DNA from: Actinocorallia sp. API 0066
GTDB lineage: Bacteria; Actinomycetota; Actinomycetes; Streptosporangiales; Streptosporangiaceae
Length of the DNA stretch: 64,000 nucleotides
Direction of reading: 5' to 3'
NCBI RefSeq assembly: GCF_020991275.1
Contig: NZ_JAJLQY010000005.1
Location: forward strand, 62,001-126,000
Shown here: in pieces, positions 1 through 8,926 of the stretch
How the letters are laid out: each line of letters opens with the position of its first letter
How positions within the stretch are numbered: position 1 is the stretch's first letter
The notes under the pieces: model-generated
Told to the model about the DNA's origin: nothing
What the model saw: the letters and a program-made list of their open reading frames with translations, nothing else
The model's database searches: none
Program-made: the position numbers and the translations under genes

Positions 1-310
1 CCAGCAGCGTCGTCTGGCTGATCCTGGCGACCGCGTTGTCGGGCAGCTTGACCGAACCGTTGATCTTGACGGTGACGCGGGCGCGCCAGCCGTCCAGTTC
101 GACGTCCTCGACCCGGCCGACCGACACGTCGTTGACCTTGACGGTGGACTGCGGCACGAGGTCGAGCACGTTCTCGAACTCGATCGCGACCTTGTAGGGG
201 TCGTCGCCGAGGTCGGGGCCGCCGGGCAGCGGGATCGACTGCACGCCCTGGAAGCCGCAGCCCGCGAGGGCGAGTGACGTTCCGGCGAGCGCGAGAGCGA
301 ACCGTCTCAT
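1..310 (-). CDS. mceE: MCE-family lipoprotein (MceE-like), N-terminal part only
   Basis: This is the start of an MCE substrate-binding lipoprotein; the gene continues beyond the left edge, so only about 103 residues are present. The N-terminus has a short basic stretch, a hydrophobic segment and the lipobox LAGC with Cys at residue 18, so the product should be lipid-anchored outside the membrane. The early MCE domain is visible around residues 35-100 (YKVAIEFENV, then DLVPQSTVKVNDVSVGRV). The ATG overlaps the mceD stop as ATGA, indicating translational coupling. In known mce operons the fifth MCE gene is the lipoprotein, which fits its place here. The remainder of the gene, and any mceF, cannot be seen. 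Confidence 0.9.
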   Translation of the reverse strand, partial: MRRFALALAGTSLALAGCGFQGVQSIPLPGGPDLGDDPYKVAIEFENVLDLVPQSTVKVNDVSVGRVEDVELDGWRARVTVKINGSVKLPDNAVARISQTTLL

Positions 311-1554
311 GGGGTGCCTCCCGTGCTGAACAGGCCGCCGAGCGTCTGGTCGGTCTGGTCGGACGTGGTGGGCGTGCCGTCCTTCTTGCCCTTGGACTTG
401 GACTTGCCGGGCTTCCCGTTCGGCCCGTAGGCGTCCGGCGGCAGCGGCTCGGGGTTGTAGGTCGTGGTCATCGCCGTGATCCAGGAGATGTCCAGGTGCA
501 GGGCGAACGGCAGGCCGCCGCTGATGGGCGCGAGCGTGTCCAGGCACTCCTCGGCGGGGGTGCCGAGTGAGTAGGCGAGGGAGCAGATCCAGTCCGCCGG
601 GTTCTTCAGCATCCGGAAGTTCGCGCGGGTGTGCAGCGAGCCGGAGATCGGGTCGTAGGCCCGCGTCATGTTGCTGATGGCCTGCGGCGCGTAGACGAGG
701 AACTCGCCGAACTCCTTCTGCCGCTTGACCAGGATCGCGGTCGCCTCGGCGAGGTCGTGCACGTTGCCGGAGAGCTGCTTGCGGTTGGCCTTGACGAACC
801 GGGTGACGTTGTCCAGCGTCGGCGCGAGGATCTTCAGCGCGGCGCTGAGCTCCTCCTTCTCCCCGTTGAGCTGGACCGACACGTCCGACAGGTGCTGGAT
901 GAACTGCCTGACCTGCGTGTCGTTGCTGGCGAGCGCCGTCGTGACGCCCTCCAGGTTCTGGATCGTCGCGACGATGTCGTCCTGGTTCTCACCGAGCGTC
1001 GACAGGATCCGGGCGGAGTCCTTGACAGTCTCGTTGAAGTCCTCGCCGGTGCCGTCCAGGTTGGCGGCCGCGACCTCCAGGAGGCGCGACAGCGAGCCCT
1101 CGGCGTTGGCGCCGTCCGGGCCGAGCGCGAGCGACAGCTCGTTGAGGCTCGCCGCGATCTGGTCGACCTCGACCGGGGTGTCGGTCTGGCTGACGGCGAG
1201 GATCGCGCCGTCGCCCATCGTCGGGCCCGTCCCGGGGTAGGCCGGGGTGAGCTGGACGAACCGGTCGGACACCAGGGACTGGGCGACGACCACGGCCTTC
1301 GCGTCCTTGGGGACCTTGCGCTTGGCCTCGTAGACCAGCTCGACCCTGACCGTCTTGCCCACGGGCGTGACGGACTCGACCGAGCCGACCGGGATGCCCA
1401 GGATGCGCACGTCGGCGCCCGGGTAGAGGCCCACGGCGCTCTTGAAGTAGGCGGTGACGCGGTGCATGCGCTCGCCGGGCCAGAACAGCACCACTGCCGT
1501 GACGGCCAGGGCGGCGACCACGAGCGGCACCAAGGCTTTGAAGAAGGTTCGCAC
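307..1554 (-). CDS. mceD: MCE-family protein MceD
   Basis: Fourth MCE subunit of a lipid-import ABC system, 415 aa. One N-terminal membrane segment (about residues 7-24) is followed by the MCE domain (about 32-110, with YPGADVRILGIPVGSV) and a long helical region expected to build a tunnel across the envelope. The C-terminus is a low-complexity Lys/Gly/Ser/Thr tail (from about residue 370) that varies in this family. The GTG start at 1554 was chosen because a GAGGT ribosome-binding site lies just upstream and the gap to mceC is 8 bp; a longer in-frame extension has no homologous features. Its stop overlaps the mceE start. Confidence 0.93.
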   Translation of the reverse strand: MRTFFKALVPLVVAALAVTAVVLFWPGERMHRVTAYFKSAVGLYPGADVRILGIPVGSVESVTPVGKTVRVELVYEAKRKVPKDAKAVVVAQSLVSDRFVQLTPAYPGTGPTMGDGAILAVSQTDTPVEVDQIAASLNELSLALGPDGANAEGSLSRLLEVAAANLDGTGEDFNETVKDSARILSTLGENQDDIVATIQNLEGVTTALASNDTQVRQFIQHLSDVSVQLNGEKEELSAALKILAPTLDNVTRFVKANRKQLSGNVHDLAEATAILVKRQKEFGEFLVYAPQAISNMTRAYDPISGSLHTRANFRMLKNPADWICSLAYSLGTPAEECLDTLAPISGGLPFALHLDISWITAMTTTYNPEPLPPDAYGPNGKPGKSKSKGKKDGTPTTSDQTDQTLGGLFSTGGTP

Positions 1555-1562
1555 TGGTGACC

Positions 1563-2618
1563 TCACGGGAGCAGCGGAAGCGGGCCGTCGGCGGGCTTGT
1601 TGTTCTTCTCGCCGCCCGAGCCCTTCTTCTTGGTCGGTCTGTCGGTGGACGGCTCCCCGATCGACACCGGGACGGGCAGGAGGTTCTGGATGTAGCTGTC
1701 GAACCACCGGCCGGTACCTGTGGCGTCCGCGAACTGCTTGCTGTAGACCGACATGAGCTGGACCATCCGGTCCAGGTTCTTCCTGTTGTCCAGGAGGATG
1801 TCGGTCACCTTCTGCAGGTTGGCGAGCAGCGGCTTGATCTCGTCCTCGTTCTCGTCGATCACCGCGTTGAGCTGTTGGGCCAGCGCGTAGGTGTTGACGA
1901 GCAGGTCGTGGATCGTCTGCCGCCGCGCCTTCACGGCCTGGAGCACCCGGTCGCCCTCACGGACAATCGACACGAGGTCGCCCTTGCGCTGGTCGAGCGC
2001 CTCGGTGACGTCGCGGGCCCGGTCGATGAGCAGGGCGAGGTCGTCGTCGCGGCTGGAGATCGTCTCGGAGATCCGGCGCAGGCCCCGCAGGGACGCCTTG
2101 ATCTCCTCCGGCGAGTTCTCGAAGGTCTCCGACAGGGTGTCGAAGGACTTCGCGAGCTGGTCGGTGTCGATCGCCTCGACGTTCTCGGTCAGGTCGGACA
2201 GCGCGGGGACCACCTCGTAGGGGGTGTGCGTCCTGGTCACCGGGATGACCTGGCCGGGCTTCTGGGCCCGCTTCCCGATCGGGTCGAGCGCCAGGTAGTG
2301 CGCGCCGAGCAGCGTCTTGATCTTGATGTGCACGACCGACGCCTCGCCGACGTGCACACCTTCGTCGATCTTGAAGTCGACGCGGACCTTGCCCGCGTCG
2401 AGGTCGAGCCCGGTCACCTTGCCGACCTTGACGCCCGCGATCCGGACCTCCTCGCCCTCCTTGAGGCCCGCGGCCTCGGCGAAGTGCGCGTGGTAGGTCG
2501 TGCCGGCGCCGATGACCGGGAGGCTGTCGAGGTTGAGCGCGAGCACGATGCCCGCGGTGATTCCGGCCAGCGCGACGGTCCCCAGGACCGCGGGGTTCCT
2601 CTCCCTGAACGGCTTCAC
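1563..2618 (-). CDS. mceC: MCE-family protein MceC
   Basis: Third MCE subunit, 351 aa, membrane-anchored by an N-terminal segment (about residues 9-28), with the MCE domain following (YHAHFAEAAGLKEGEEVRIAGVKVG) and a helical C-terminal half. The GTG at 2618 shares one base with the mceB stop (TAGTG) and has GAGG about 8 nt upstream; a second GTG nine bases further upstream is in frame but its SD would be poorly placed. The C-terminus ends in a Lys/Pro-rich tail. Function follows from the family: periplasmic/cell-wall passage of lipid towards the YrbE permease. Confidence 0.93.
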   Translation of the reverse strand: MKPFRERNPAVLGTVALAGITAGIVLALNLDSLPVIGAGTTYHAHFAEAAGLKEGEEVRIAGVKVGKVTGLDLDAGKVRVDFKIDEGVHVGEASVVHIKIKTLLGAHYLALDPIGKRAQKPGQVIPVTRTHTPYEVVPALSDLTENVEAIDTDQLAKSFDTLSETFENSPEEIKASLRGLRRISETISSRDDDLALLIDRARDVTEALDQRKGDLVSIVREGDRVLQAVKARRQTIHDLLVNTYALAQQLNAVIDENEDEIKPLLANLQKVTDILLDNRKNLDRMVQLMSVYSKQFADATGTGRWFDSYIQNLLPVPVSIGEPSTDRPTKKKGSGGEKNNKPADGPLPLLP

Positions 2619-3661
2619 TACTTGCACCTCGCGTTGTCGTTGACGAGCTTCGGCGTGTAGTACGCCGGTGCGCCGGGGAGCACGATCCGCGCGTCCATCG
2701 AGCAGAGGTAGTAGTTGAACCAGGACCCGTAGGAGGAGGTCCGGCCCAGCTTCTCCAGCCGCTCCGTGGTTCCGTCGATCTTCCGGTCCAGCAGCTTGCC
2801 GTTCTTGGCGAAGGTGCGGGTCAGCTCGTTCAGGCCGTCGATGTCCGTCTTCAGCGACGGGCGGGCGTCCACGAGCAGGTCGGCGGTGACGTCGGCGAGG
2901 GTGTTCATCGACGCGAGCGCGTCGAAGATCGCCACCCGGTCCTCGGACACGCCGCTGACGAAGCCGTTCAGCTCCTTGATCAGCCTGCTCGTCTGGTCGG
3001 TGCGGGCCGACACCGTCCCCAGCACCTCGCTGAGGTTGGTGATGACCCTGCCGATCACCTCGTCCCGGTCGGCGAGCGTGTTCGTCAGCGACGCCACGTG
3101 GCCGAGCAGGCTGTTGATCGTGCCGCCCTCACCCTGCAGGACCGTGATGATCTGCATGGCGAGCTGGTTGACGTCGTCCGGCCGCAGCGCGTCGAACAGC
3201 GGCCGGAAGCCGTTGAACAGCACGGTGAGGTCGAGCGCCTCGGTGGTCTGCGTGTCGGGCAGCGCCTCGCCGGGCCGCAGCATCTCGCCGGACGTCCCGG
3301 GGCCCTCGGCGAGCGCGAGGTACCGGGTGCCGATGAGGTTGCGGTACCGGATCGCCGCCGTTGTGCTCTTGGGCAGGCCGCGGGTGAACGGGCCCGCCTT
3401 CTCGACGCTGAAGGACACCAGCGCGTGTGTGCCGTCCTTCAGCTCGACGCCGGTCACCTGGCCGACGCGGACGCCGGACACCCTGACCTCGTCGCCCTTG
3501 AGCAGGCTCGTCGCGTCGGTGAAGACGGCGCGGTACTCGGTCGTCGGGCCGAACGTGCGGTTCGCGATGGCGACGGCGAGGATGCCGGTCAGCATCGAGC
3601 TGACCGCGACGAACACGAGGAGCTTGAGGCCCGCCGTGGCGGTGCGCTTGTTCTCGCTCAC
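2618..3661 (-). CDS. mceB: MCE-family protein MceB
   Basis: Second MCE subunit, 347 aa. N-terminal membrane segment at about residues 12-31, then the MCE domain (YRAVFTDATSLLKGDEVRVSGV) and a predicted coiled helical region. The GTG start at 3661 overlaps the mceA stop by four bases (GTGA), the usual arrangement for coupled translation in this operon. A longer reading frame exists upstream but only as antisense-like shadow of mceA. Near the C-terminus are two Cys residues (SMDARIVLP region and the final CK), possibly disulfide-forming outside the membrane; that is inference. Confidence 0.93.
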   Translation of the reverse strand: MSENKRTATAGLKLLVFVAVSSMLTGILAVAIANRTFGPTTEYRAVFTDATSLLKGDEVRVSGVRVGQVTGVELKDGTHALVSFSVEKAGPFTRGLPKSTTAAIRYRNLIGTRYLALAEGPGTSGEMLRPGEALPDTQTTEALDLTVLFNGFRPLFDALRPDDVNQLAMQIITVLQGEGGTINSLLGHVASLTNTLADRDEVIGRVITNLSEVLGTVSARTDQTSRLIKELNGFVSGVSEDRVAIFDALASMNTLADVTADLLVDARPSLKTDIDGLNELTRTFAKNGKLLDRKIDGTTERLEKLGRTSSYGSWFNYYLCSMDARIVLPGAPAYYTPKLVNDNARCK

Positions 3662-4926
3662 TTGAGGGTCACCACCTTGCCGCCGACCAGGGGGCCGAAC
3701 AGCAGTGTCGCGAAGTCGGGGACCTCGTCGGCGTTCTGCTGGAGGGTGGGCGCGGCCAGGGCCTTCACGAGGTCCTTCTGGCTGATGTCCGCACCCGGCT
3801 GCACGAACAGGTCGGTCATGCCGCGCTGCTTCCACCAGATGTTGTCCTCGGTGCCGTCCAGCGCGACGTAGTCGGGGAAGGGCACCTTGGGGTTCGGCAG
3901 GCCGTAGCACCGGGGCTTGCGGTAGTCCTTGGCCTCGGGCAGGTCGAGCGGGTACTTGTAGGCCGGGCGCGGCTTCACGATCTCGATGTAGAGGTTCGAC
4001 GACGGCCGCGTGTTGTTGCCGAAGGCGTCGTCGCCGCGGTCGACCATGATGTCGAGGCCCTCGAAGATGCACGGGAACGACGGCGAGTACGTCGCGAGGA
4101 GCTGAAGCACCTGCTTGGACGCGATGTTCACGCCGATGATCTTGTTGCCGTTGTCGAACATGAAGCGGGTGCCCTTGTCCGACACCTTGGTGACCGCGGG
4201 GATCAGCGACTCGATGGCCGCCTCCTTGTCCACGATCGTCCCGGACGTCACGTTGAGGTTCCGCAGCGCCCGCATGAACTCGGGGGTGATGTCGGCGTAG
4301 ACGTCCGACACGTCACCGAGCGCGTTGATGTCGTAGATCAGCTGCTTCAGCTCGGGGTTGACCTTGCCGAGCAGCTTGTCCAGCTTCTCCAGGTTCTGCC
4401 CGAGCTGGTCGCCGCGGCCGTCCAGGGCCGTCGCTATCGCGTTGAGCGTCGCCTGCAGCTTCGCCGGCTCGACCGCCTCCAGCAGCGGAAGCACGTCGTC
4501 GAGGACCTTGTTGATCTCGACGGTCTCGGCCGAGGTGTCCTGCCGCAGCACCACCCCGTCCCGGACGGGCTGGGCGGGCTGGGCGGGCACCGCGAGGTCC
4601 ACGTACTTCTCACCGAACAGCGTCTTCGGCAGCAGCCTGCCCGTCGCGTTCGACGGCACGAACCGCGCCTTGTCCTCCTGGATCGCCAGCTCGATCACCG
4701 CGCCGGAACCGTCGGACTCGATCTTGCGGACCTCGCCGACGACGAGCCCGCGGATCTTGACGTCCGAGTGCTCCAACAGTTGGAGCCCGGCCCGGTCGCT
4801 GGTGAAGCGGACCGTCACGACCGAGGTGAACGCCTTCTGGTAGAACGCGATGCACAGCGCGAGCAGCAGGGCGCACACGACAAGGAAGGCGACTCCGAGC
4901 ACTCGGAGTTTGATCTTCTCGCTCAT
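3658..4926 (-). CDS. mceA: MCE-family protein MceA
   Basis: First MCE subunit of the operon, 422 aa. A strongly hydrophobic N-terminal anchor (about residues 8-28) precedes the MCE domain (VRFTSDRAGLQLLEHSDVKI, then RGLVVGEVRKI). The C-terminal third resembles the MceA-type cap region. The ATG immediately follows the yrbEB stop (TAG then ATG), and the stop overlaps mceB. In characterised actinobacterial systems MceA-F form a heterohexameric tube that delivers sterols or fatty acids to YrbE permeases; the substrate here cannot be read from sequence. Confidence 0.93.
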   Translation of the reverse strand: MSEKIKLRVLGVAFLVVCALLLALCIAFYQKAFTSVVTVRFTSDRAGLQLLEHSDVKIRGLVVGEVRKIESDGSGAVIELAIQEDKARFVPSNATGRLLPKTLFGEKYVDLAVPAQPAQPVRDGVVLRQDTSAETVEINKVLDDVLPLLEAVEPAKLQATLNAIATALDGRGDQLGQNLEKLDKLLGKVNPELKQLIYDINALGDVSDVYADITPEFMRALRNLNVTSGTIVDKEAAIESLIPAVTKVSDKGTRFMFDNGNKIIGVNIASKQVLQLLATYSPSFPCIFEGLDIMVDRGDDAFGNNTRPSSNLYIEIVKPRPAYKYPLDLPEAKDYRKPRCYGLPNPKVPFPDYVALDGTEDNIWWKQRGMTDLFVQPGADISQKDLVKALAAPTLQQNADEVPDFATLLFGPLVGGKVVTLK

Positions 4927-5742
4927 CTACCCCGCCACTCTCACGGTCGTGCTGCTGCCCCAGATCGCGATGCCGAGCAGCAGGTCGAGCACGTTGATCG
5001 TCACCAGGCTGGTCCGCACCGAGCGACCGACCGCCACACCCACCCCGGCGGGGCCGCCGGACGCGTGGTAGCCGTAGTAGCAGTGGATCAACATGACGAG
5101 CGTCGCGAAGATCAACACCTTCCCGAAGGACCACAGGATGTCGTAGGGCAACAGGAACAGGTTGAAGTAGTGGTCGTACGTCCCGCCGGACTGGCCGAAG
5201 AACACCGTCACCACGAACCGCGTCGCCACGTACGAGGCGAGCAGGCCGATGACGTACAGCGGGATGACCGCGATGAGGCCCGCCACCAGACGGGTCGAGA
5301 CCAGGAACGGCAGCGACGGGACGGCCATCACCTCGAGGGCGTCGATCTCGTCCGAGATCCGCATCGCGCCGAGCTGCGCGGTGAAGCCGCAGCCGACCGT
5401 CGCCGACAGGGCGAGCGCGCTCACCAGCGGCGCCAGCTCCCGCGTGTTGAAGTACGACGCGATGAAGCCGGTGAACGCCGAGGTGCCGATCTGGTCCAGC
5501 GACTTGAAGCCCTGCAGGCCCAGCTCGACGCCGGTGAAGAAGGTCATGAAGCCGACGATCACCGCGGTGCCGCCGATGACGGCGAGGCCGCCGGTGCCCA
5601 GCGACACCTCCGCGAGCAGGCGCAGGACCTCGGTCCGGTAGCGGGTGATCGCCTTGAAGAACCACGCGAACGCGCGCCCGTAGAACGAGAGCTGCCTGCC
5701 GAGGTCGTCCAGCCGCTCCAGCGGCTTGCCGAGGGAAGCCAT
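4927..5742 (-). CDS. yrbEB: MlaE/YrbE-family permease YrbEB
   Basis: Integral membrane permease subunit of the MCE transporter, 271 aa, of usual family length. It has several hydrophobic segments and the MlaE-family cytoplasmic motif SDEIDALEVMAV, which in the family contacts the ATPase. The ATG at 5742 overlaps the yrbEA stop by one base (TGATG). A GTG one codon upstream is an alternative start. It pairs with YrbEA as a heterodimer above the Mkl ATPase encoded first in the operon. Confidence 0.95.
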   Translation of the reverse strand: MASLGKPLERLDDLGRQLSFYGRAFAWFFKAITRYRTEVLRLLAEVSLGTGGLAVIGGTAVIVGFMTFFTGVELGLQGFKSLDQIGTSAFTGFIASYFNTRELAPLVSALALSATVGCGFTAQLGAMRISDEIDALEVMAVPSLPFLVSTRLVAGLIAVIPLYVIGLLASYVATRFVVTVFFGQSGGTYDHYFNLFLLPYDILWSFGKVLIFATLVMLIHCYYGYHASGGPAGVGVAVGRSVRTSLVTINVLDLLLGIAIWGSSTTVRVAG

Positions 5743-6563
5743 CACATGCCCTTCGCCGGGACGAGTTGCAGGTACAGCGCGGAGATCAGGGTGTTCTCCA
5801 GGAAGAGCAGCATGAACGTGATGACCACCGTCTGGTTCACCGCGTCGCCCACGCCCTTCGGGCCACCCTTGGCGTTCAGGCCCTTGTAGGCGGCGACGAG
5901 CCCCGCCGTCAGACCGAACACGAACGCCTTGAACTCCGCCTGGTACAGGTCGGGAAGCTGCGCGATGCCGCTGAACGACGCGAGGTAGGCGCCCGGCGTG
6001 CCGCCCTGCAGCAGCACGTTGAACACGTAGCCGCCGACGATGCCGACGACGCTCACCAGGCCGTTCAGGAACAGCGCGATGAACGCGCACGCCAGCATCC
6101 GGGGCACGACGAGGCGGTGCAGGGGGTTGATGCCCAGCACCTCCATCGCGTCGATCTCCTCACGGATCTTGCGCGCGCCCAGGTCCGCGCACATGGCCGA
6201 GCCCGCCGCGCCCGCGACCAGCAGCGCGGTGACGATCGGACTGACCTCGCGGACGATCGCGATGACGCTCGTCGCGCCGATGTAGGACTGCGCGCCCAAC
6301 TGCCGGACGAGCCCGCCCATCTGCAGCGACAGGATGCCGCCGAACGGGATCGCCACCAGCACCGTCGGGACCACGGTGACCCCGACGATGAACCAGGACT
6401 GCTGGATGAACTCGCGCCACTGGAACGGACGCTGGAACATCGCCCTGAACACGTCGAGCGCCAGGGCGAAGAACCGCCCGGGCTCCTTGACCAGCAGATT
6501 GAACGCGCCATCGGCGACCGGGCGCAGCCTCGACGAGGCTGCGCCGTGTCGTGCCGTTTTCAT
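5742..6563 (-). CDS. yrbEA: MlaE/YrbE-family permease YrbEA
   Basis: First permease subunit of the MCE lipid importer, 273 aa. The MlaE signature REEIDAMEVLGINP is present at about residues 134-147, flanked by hydrophobic membrane helices. The N-terminus contains an amphipathic interface helix region (PFQWREFIQQSWFIV). The stop overlaps yrbEB, and the ATG starts directly before the stop of the ATPase gene is passed, so the first three genes are a compact coupled block. Confidence 0.95.
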   Translation of the reverse strand: MKTARHGAASSRLRPVADGAFNLLVKEPGRFFALALDVFRAMFQRPFQWREFIQQSWFIVGVTVVPTVLVAIPFGGILSLQMGGLVRQLGAQSYIGATSVIAIVREVSPIVTALLVAGAAGSAMCADLGARKIREEIDAMEVLGINPLHRLVVPRMLACAFIALFLNGLVSVVGIVGGYVFNVLLQGGTPGAYLASFSGIAQLPDLYQAEFKAFVFGLTAGLVAAYKGLNAKGGPKGVGDAVNQTVVITFMLLFLENTLISALYLQLVPAKGM

Positions 6564-7574
6564 CTACAAGCCTCTCCCGGCGGAAGCTCCCATGCTCGCC
6601 ACGTAGCGGGGCCACTCCTGCACCCAGTCCCGGCCCAGGTCGTCGATGAACGACCCGGGAGGCGGCGTCACGCCGTGCGCGCGCAGCCAGGAGCCGGGCG
6701 CGTGCTGGGTGGGGCGGATCCGTCCGTCGGACGGCATCAGCTGCGGGGCGATGGGCGGGAGCTTGCCCGGGTCGCTGCCGAGCTTGGCCTCGGCCTCCAG
6801 CTCGCTGATGTCCTTCTCCTCGGACATGCCGATCGGGCCGACCCGCCGCGCGTTGAGGAACTGGCGCACCACCGGCTCCTCCGACGACAGCAGCATCTCC
6901 CGCTGGCCGAACATGATCAGTTCCCTGCGGAAGAGCAGGCCGATGTTGTCCGGCACGGTGCGGGCCGTGTTGATGTCGTGCGTGACGATGAGGAACGTCG
7001 CGCCGATCTGGGCGTTGAGGTCGACGATCAGCTGGTTCAGGTACGCGGTGCGGACCGGGTCGAGACCGGAGTCCGGCTCGTCGAACAGGATGATCTCGGG
7101 GTCGAGCACCAGCGCGCGCGCGAGGCCCGCGCGCTTGCGCATACCGCCGGAGATCTCTCCCGGGAGCTTGCCCTCGGCCCCGATGAGGCCGACCATCTCC
7201 ATCTTCTCCTGGACGATCCGCTTGACCTCGGACTCGTTCTTCTTCGTGTGCTCGCGCAGGGGGAACGCGATGTTGTCGAAGAGGTTCATCGAGCCGAACA
7301 GGGCGCCGTCCTGGAACAGGACGCCGAACAGCTTCCTGGTCTCGTACAGCAGGTCCTCGGGGAGCTGCGGCAGGTTGCGGTCGCCGATCCAGACGTTGCC
7401 GCGGTCGGGCTTGAGCAGGCCGACCAGGGTCTTCAGGAACACGGACTTACCGGTTCCCGACGGGCCCAGCAGAACTGAGATCTCGCCTGCGGGCAGCGTC
7501 AGGGAGACGTCTTCCCAGATGGTCTGACGACCGAAGCGCTTCGTCAGCCCTTCGACGCGAATTTCGACGCCCAC
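6564..7574 (-). CDS. mkl: MCE-system ABC ATPase (Mkl/MlaF family)
   Basis: Energises lipid uptake through YrbEAB. 336 aa: Walker A GPSGTGKS (about residues 37-44), Q-loop FQDGALF, signature ISGGMRKR, Walker B ILFDEPDSGLDP and the switch VTHD are all intact. A C-terminal extension of about 90 residues after the ABC domain is typical of the Mkl-type ATPases. The GTG at 7574 has the strong SD GAGAGGTGA just upstream. In Mycobacterium, mkl lies near rplL but apart from the mce operons; here it directly heads a yrbE-mce operon. Transcription probably starts in the 340-bp spacer to rplL, which holds three inverted repeats. Confidence 0.95.
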   Translation of the reverse strand: MGVEIRVEGLTKRFGRQTIWEDVSLTLPAGEISVLLGPSGTGKSVFLKTLVGLLKPDRGNVWIGDRNLPQLPEDLLYETRKLFGVLFQDGALFGSMNLFDNIAFPLREHTKKNESEVKRIVQEKMEMVGLIGAEGKLPGEISGGMRKRAGLARALVLDPEIILFDEPDSGLDPVRTAYLNQLIVDLNAQIGATFLIVTHDINTARTVPDNIGLLFRRELIMFGQREMLLSSEEPVVRQFLNARRVGPIGMSEEKDISELEAEAKLGSDPGKLPPIAPQLMPSDGRIRPTQHAPGSWLRAHGVTPPPGSFIDDLGRDWVQEWPRYVASMGASAGRGL

Positions 7575-7916
7575 TCGTCACCTCTCGTCCAGCCGGGGGG
7601 ATTCCGGATCTCATGAGCGAGTAGCAGCTCCATCGTCACGTGGTGCGATCTCAACGTGACTACCGGCCAGTAGCCTGTGTCCGGTTTCACTAATCTAGTG
7701 CCGAATCACCAAAAGGGAAGGGCCGGAGAGGGGTTTTCGCGGCGAAACACGGCGACGTAAGACAATCGTTACTTACGGGTCTGACGTGATTATTGAGCAG
7801 TGACAAAAGGGCGACTCGGTCTCTACACCCAACCCAAAAGAACACTCACCACACGCGAAACGGCCGGCCACCCGTGCGGGGTGACCGGCCGTTGGACGCT
7901 CGTACGAGCGCGGGCC
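7575..7916. promoter_or_regulatory. Spacer between rplL and the mce operon, with three inverted repeats
   Basis: No gene is seen in these 342 bases. The right end holds the rplL terminator (7859-7893). The rest should contain the mce operon promoter and leader. Three dyads stand out: GTCACGT-N12-ACGTGAC at 7635-7660, CACTA-ATC-TAGTG at 7688-7700 and CGTAAG-N10-CTTACG at 7756-7777. Such dyads suit TetR- or GntR-type regulators known to control mce operons elsewhere, but no regulator gene is adjacent and I could not identify a convincing -35/-10 pair. Regulation is inference. Confidence 0.5.
7859..7893 (-). terminator. rplL terminator hairpin
   Basis: A 15-bp stem with one C/A mismatch and a 5-nt loop lies 24 bases past the rplL stop. 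On the transcribed strand it is followed by TTTCGCG, a weak U-run as is usual for high-G+C terminators. Confidence 0.75.
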
Positions 7917-8306
7917 CTACTTGACCGTGACGGTGGCGCCGGCGCCCTCAAGGGCGGCCTTGGCCTTCTCCGCGGCCTCCTTGTTGACCTTCTCCAGCAG
8001 CGGCTTGGGAGCGCCGTCCACCAGGTCCTTGGCCTCCTTGAGGCCGAGCGAGGTCAGCGCGCGGACCTCCTTGATGACCTGGATCTTCTTGTCGCCAGCG
8101 GCCTCGAGGATGACGTCGAACTCGTCCTGCTCCTCCTCGGCGGCGGCCGGGGCGCCGGGGGCGGCGGCACCGGGCGCGGCGACCGCGACGGGCGCGGCGG
8201 CCTTGACGTCGAAGGTCTCCTCGAACAGCTTCACGAACTCCGACAGCTCGAGAAGGGTCATCTCCTTGAACGCGTCGAGCAGCTCTTCGGTGCTGAGCTT
8301 CGCCAT
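7917..8306 (-). CDS. rplL: 50S ribosomal protein L7/L12
   Basis: Stalk protein that recruits translation factors, 129 aa, normal length. The N-terminal dimerisation domain (about 1-33), an Ala/Pro/Gly-rich hinge (about 35-58) and the C-terminal factor-binding domain ([20 protein letters not shown]) are all present. It follows rplJ by 68 bp and shares its leader-controlled transcript. A strong hairpin ends the unit. Unusually, rpoB does not follow; the mce operon does. Confidence 0.98.
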   Translation of the reverse strand: MAKLSTEELLDAFKEMTLLELSEFVKLFEETFDVKAAAPVAVAAPGAAAPGAPAAAEEEQDEFDVILEAAGDKKIQVIKEVRALTSLGLKEAKDLVDGAPKPLLEKVNKEAAEKAKAALEGAGATVTVK

Positions 8307-8374
8307 GATCTTTCCTCCGGGTATGGCTTATTGCTTAGGTCTGTTGTTGACCACGGGGGTCGGAAGGCCCGGCC

Positions 8375-8926
8375 TTATTCGGCCGGAGCCTCCTCGGTGA
8401 CGGTGTCGGCGCCCTCGGCGCGCTTGACGCGCAGGGCCTCCGAAAGCTGGGCCAGCTGGGTCGGCAGCGCGTTGAACAGCGCGGCCGCGTTGCTCTGCGA
8501 AGCCTTCAGCGCACCCGCGAGCTTCGCGAGGAGCACCTCGCGCGACTCAAGGTCGGCCAGCTTGCTGACCTGGTCGGCGTCCAGGGACTTGCCGTCCAGG
8601 TAGCCGCCCTTGATCACCAGCAGGGGGTTCGCCTTGGAGAACTCGCGCAGGCCCTTCGCGGCCTCGACCACGTCGCCCTTGACGAACGCGATCGCCGAGG
8701 GGCCCTGGAGCAGCGCGTCCAGGCCCTCAACGCCGGCGCCCTTCGCGGCGATCTTGGTCAGCGTGTTCTTCACGACAGCGAACTTCGCCGTGTCACCGAG
8801 GCTGCGGCGCAGCTCCTTGAGCTGAGCCACAGTGAGCCCGCGGTACTCGGTCAGCACGGCCGCGCTGGAGCTGGTGAAGTCGTTCTTCAGCTCCTCGACG
8901 GCCGCTGCCTTGTCCGCCCTCGCCAT
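8375..8926 (-). CDS. rplJ: 50S ribosomal protein L10
   Basis: Base of the L7/L12 stalk and autoregulator of its own operon, 183 aa. The sequence has the L10 hallmarks [16 protein letters not shown] and [10 protein letters not shown], and a C-terminal helical tail for L12 dimers ending in an acidic EEAPAE stretch. The ATG at 8926 has the near-perfect SD AAGGAG; the frame stays open far upstream but that part is the leader RNA, not protein. The long conserved leader upstream supports autogenous control. Confidence 0.98.
   Translation of the reverse strand: MARADKAAAVEELKNDFTSSSAAVLTEYRGLTVAQLKELRRSLGDTAKFAVVKNTLTKIAAKGAGVEGLDALLQGPSAIAFVKGDVVEAAKGLREFSKANPLLVIKGGYLDGKSLDADQVSKLADLESREVLLAKLAGALKASQSNAAALFNALPTQLAQLSEALRVKRAEGADTVTEEAPAE

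Noticed and set aside
307-7527. Long plus-strand reading frames opposite the mce genes
   Set aside because: They are antisense shadows created by high G+C codon bias; their translations are Arg/Val/Asp-rich with no domains, while the minus-strand frames give full MCE proteins.
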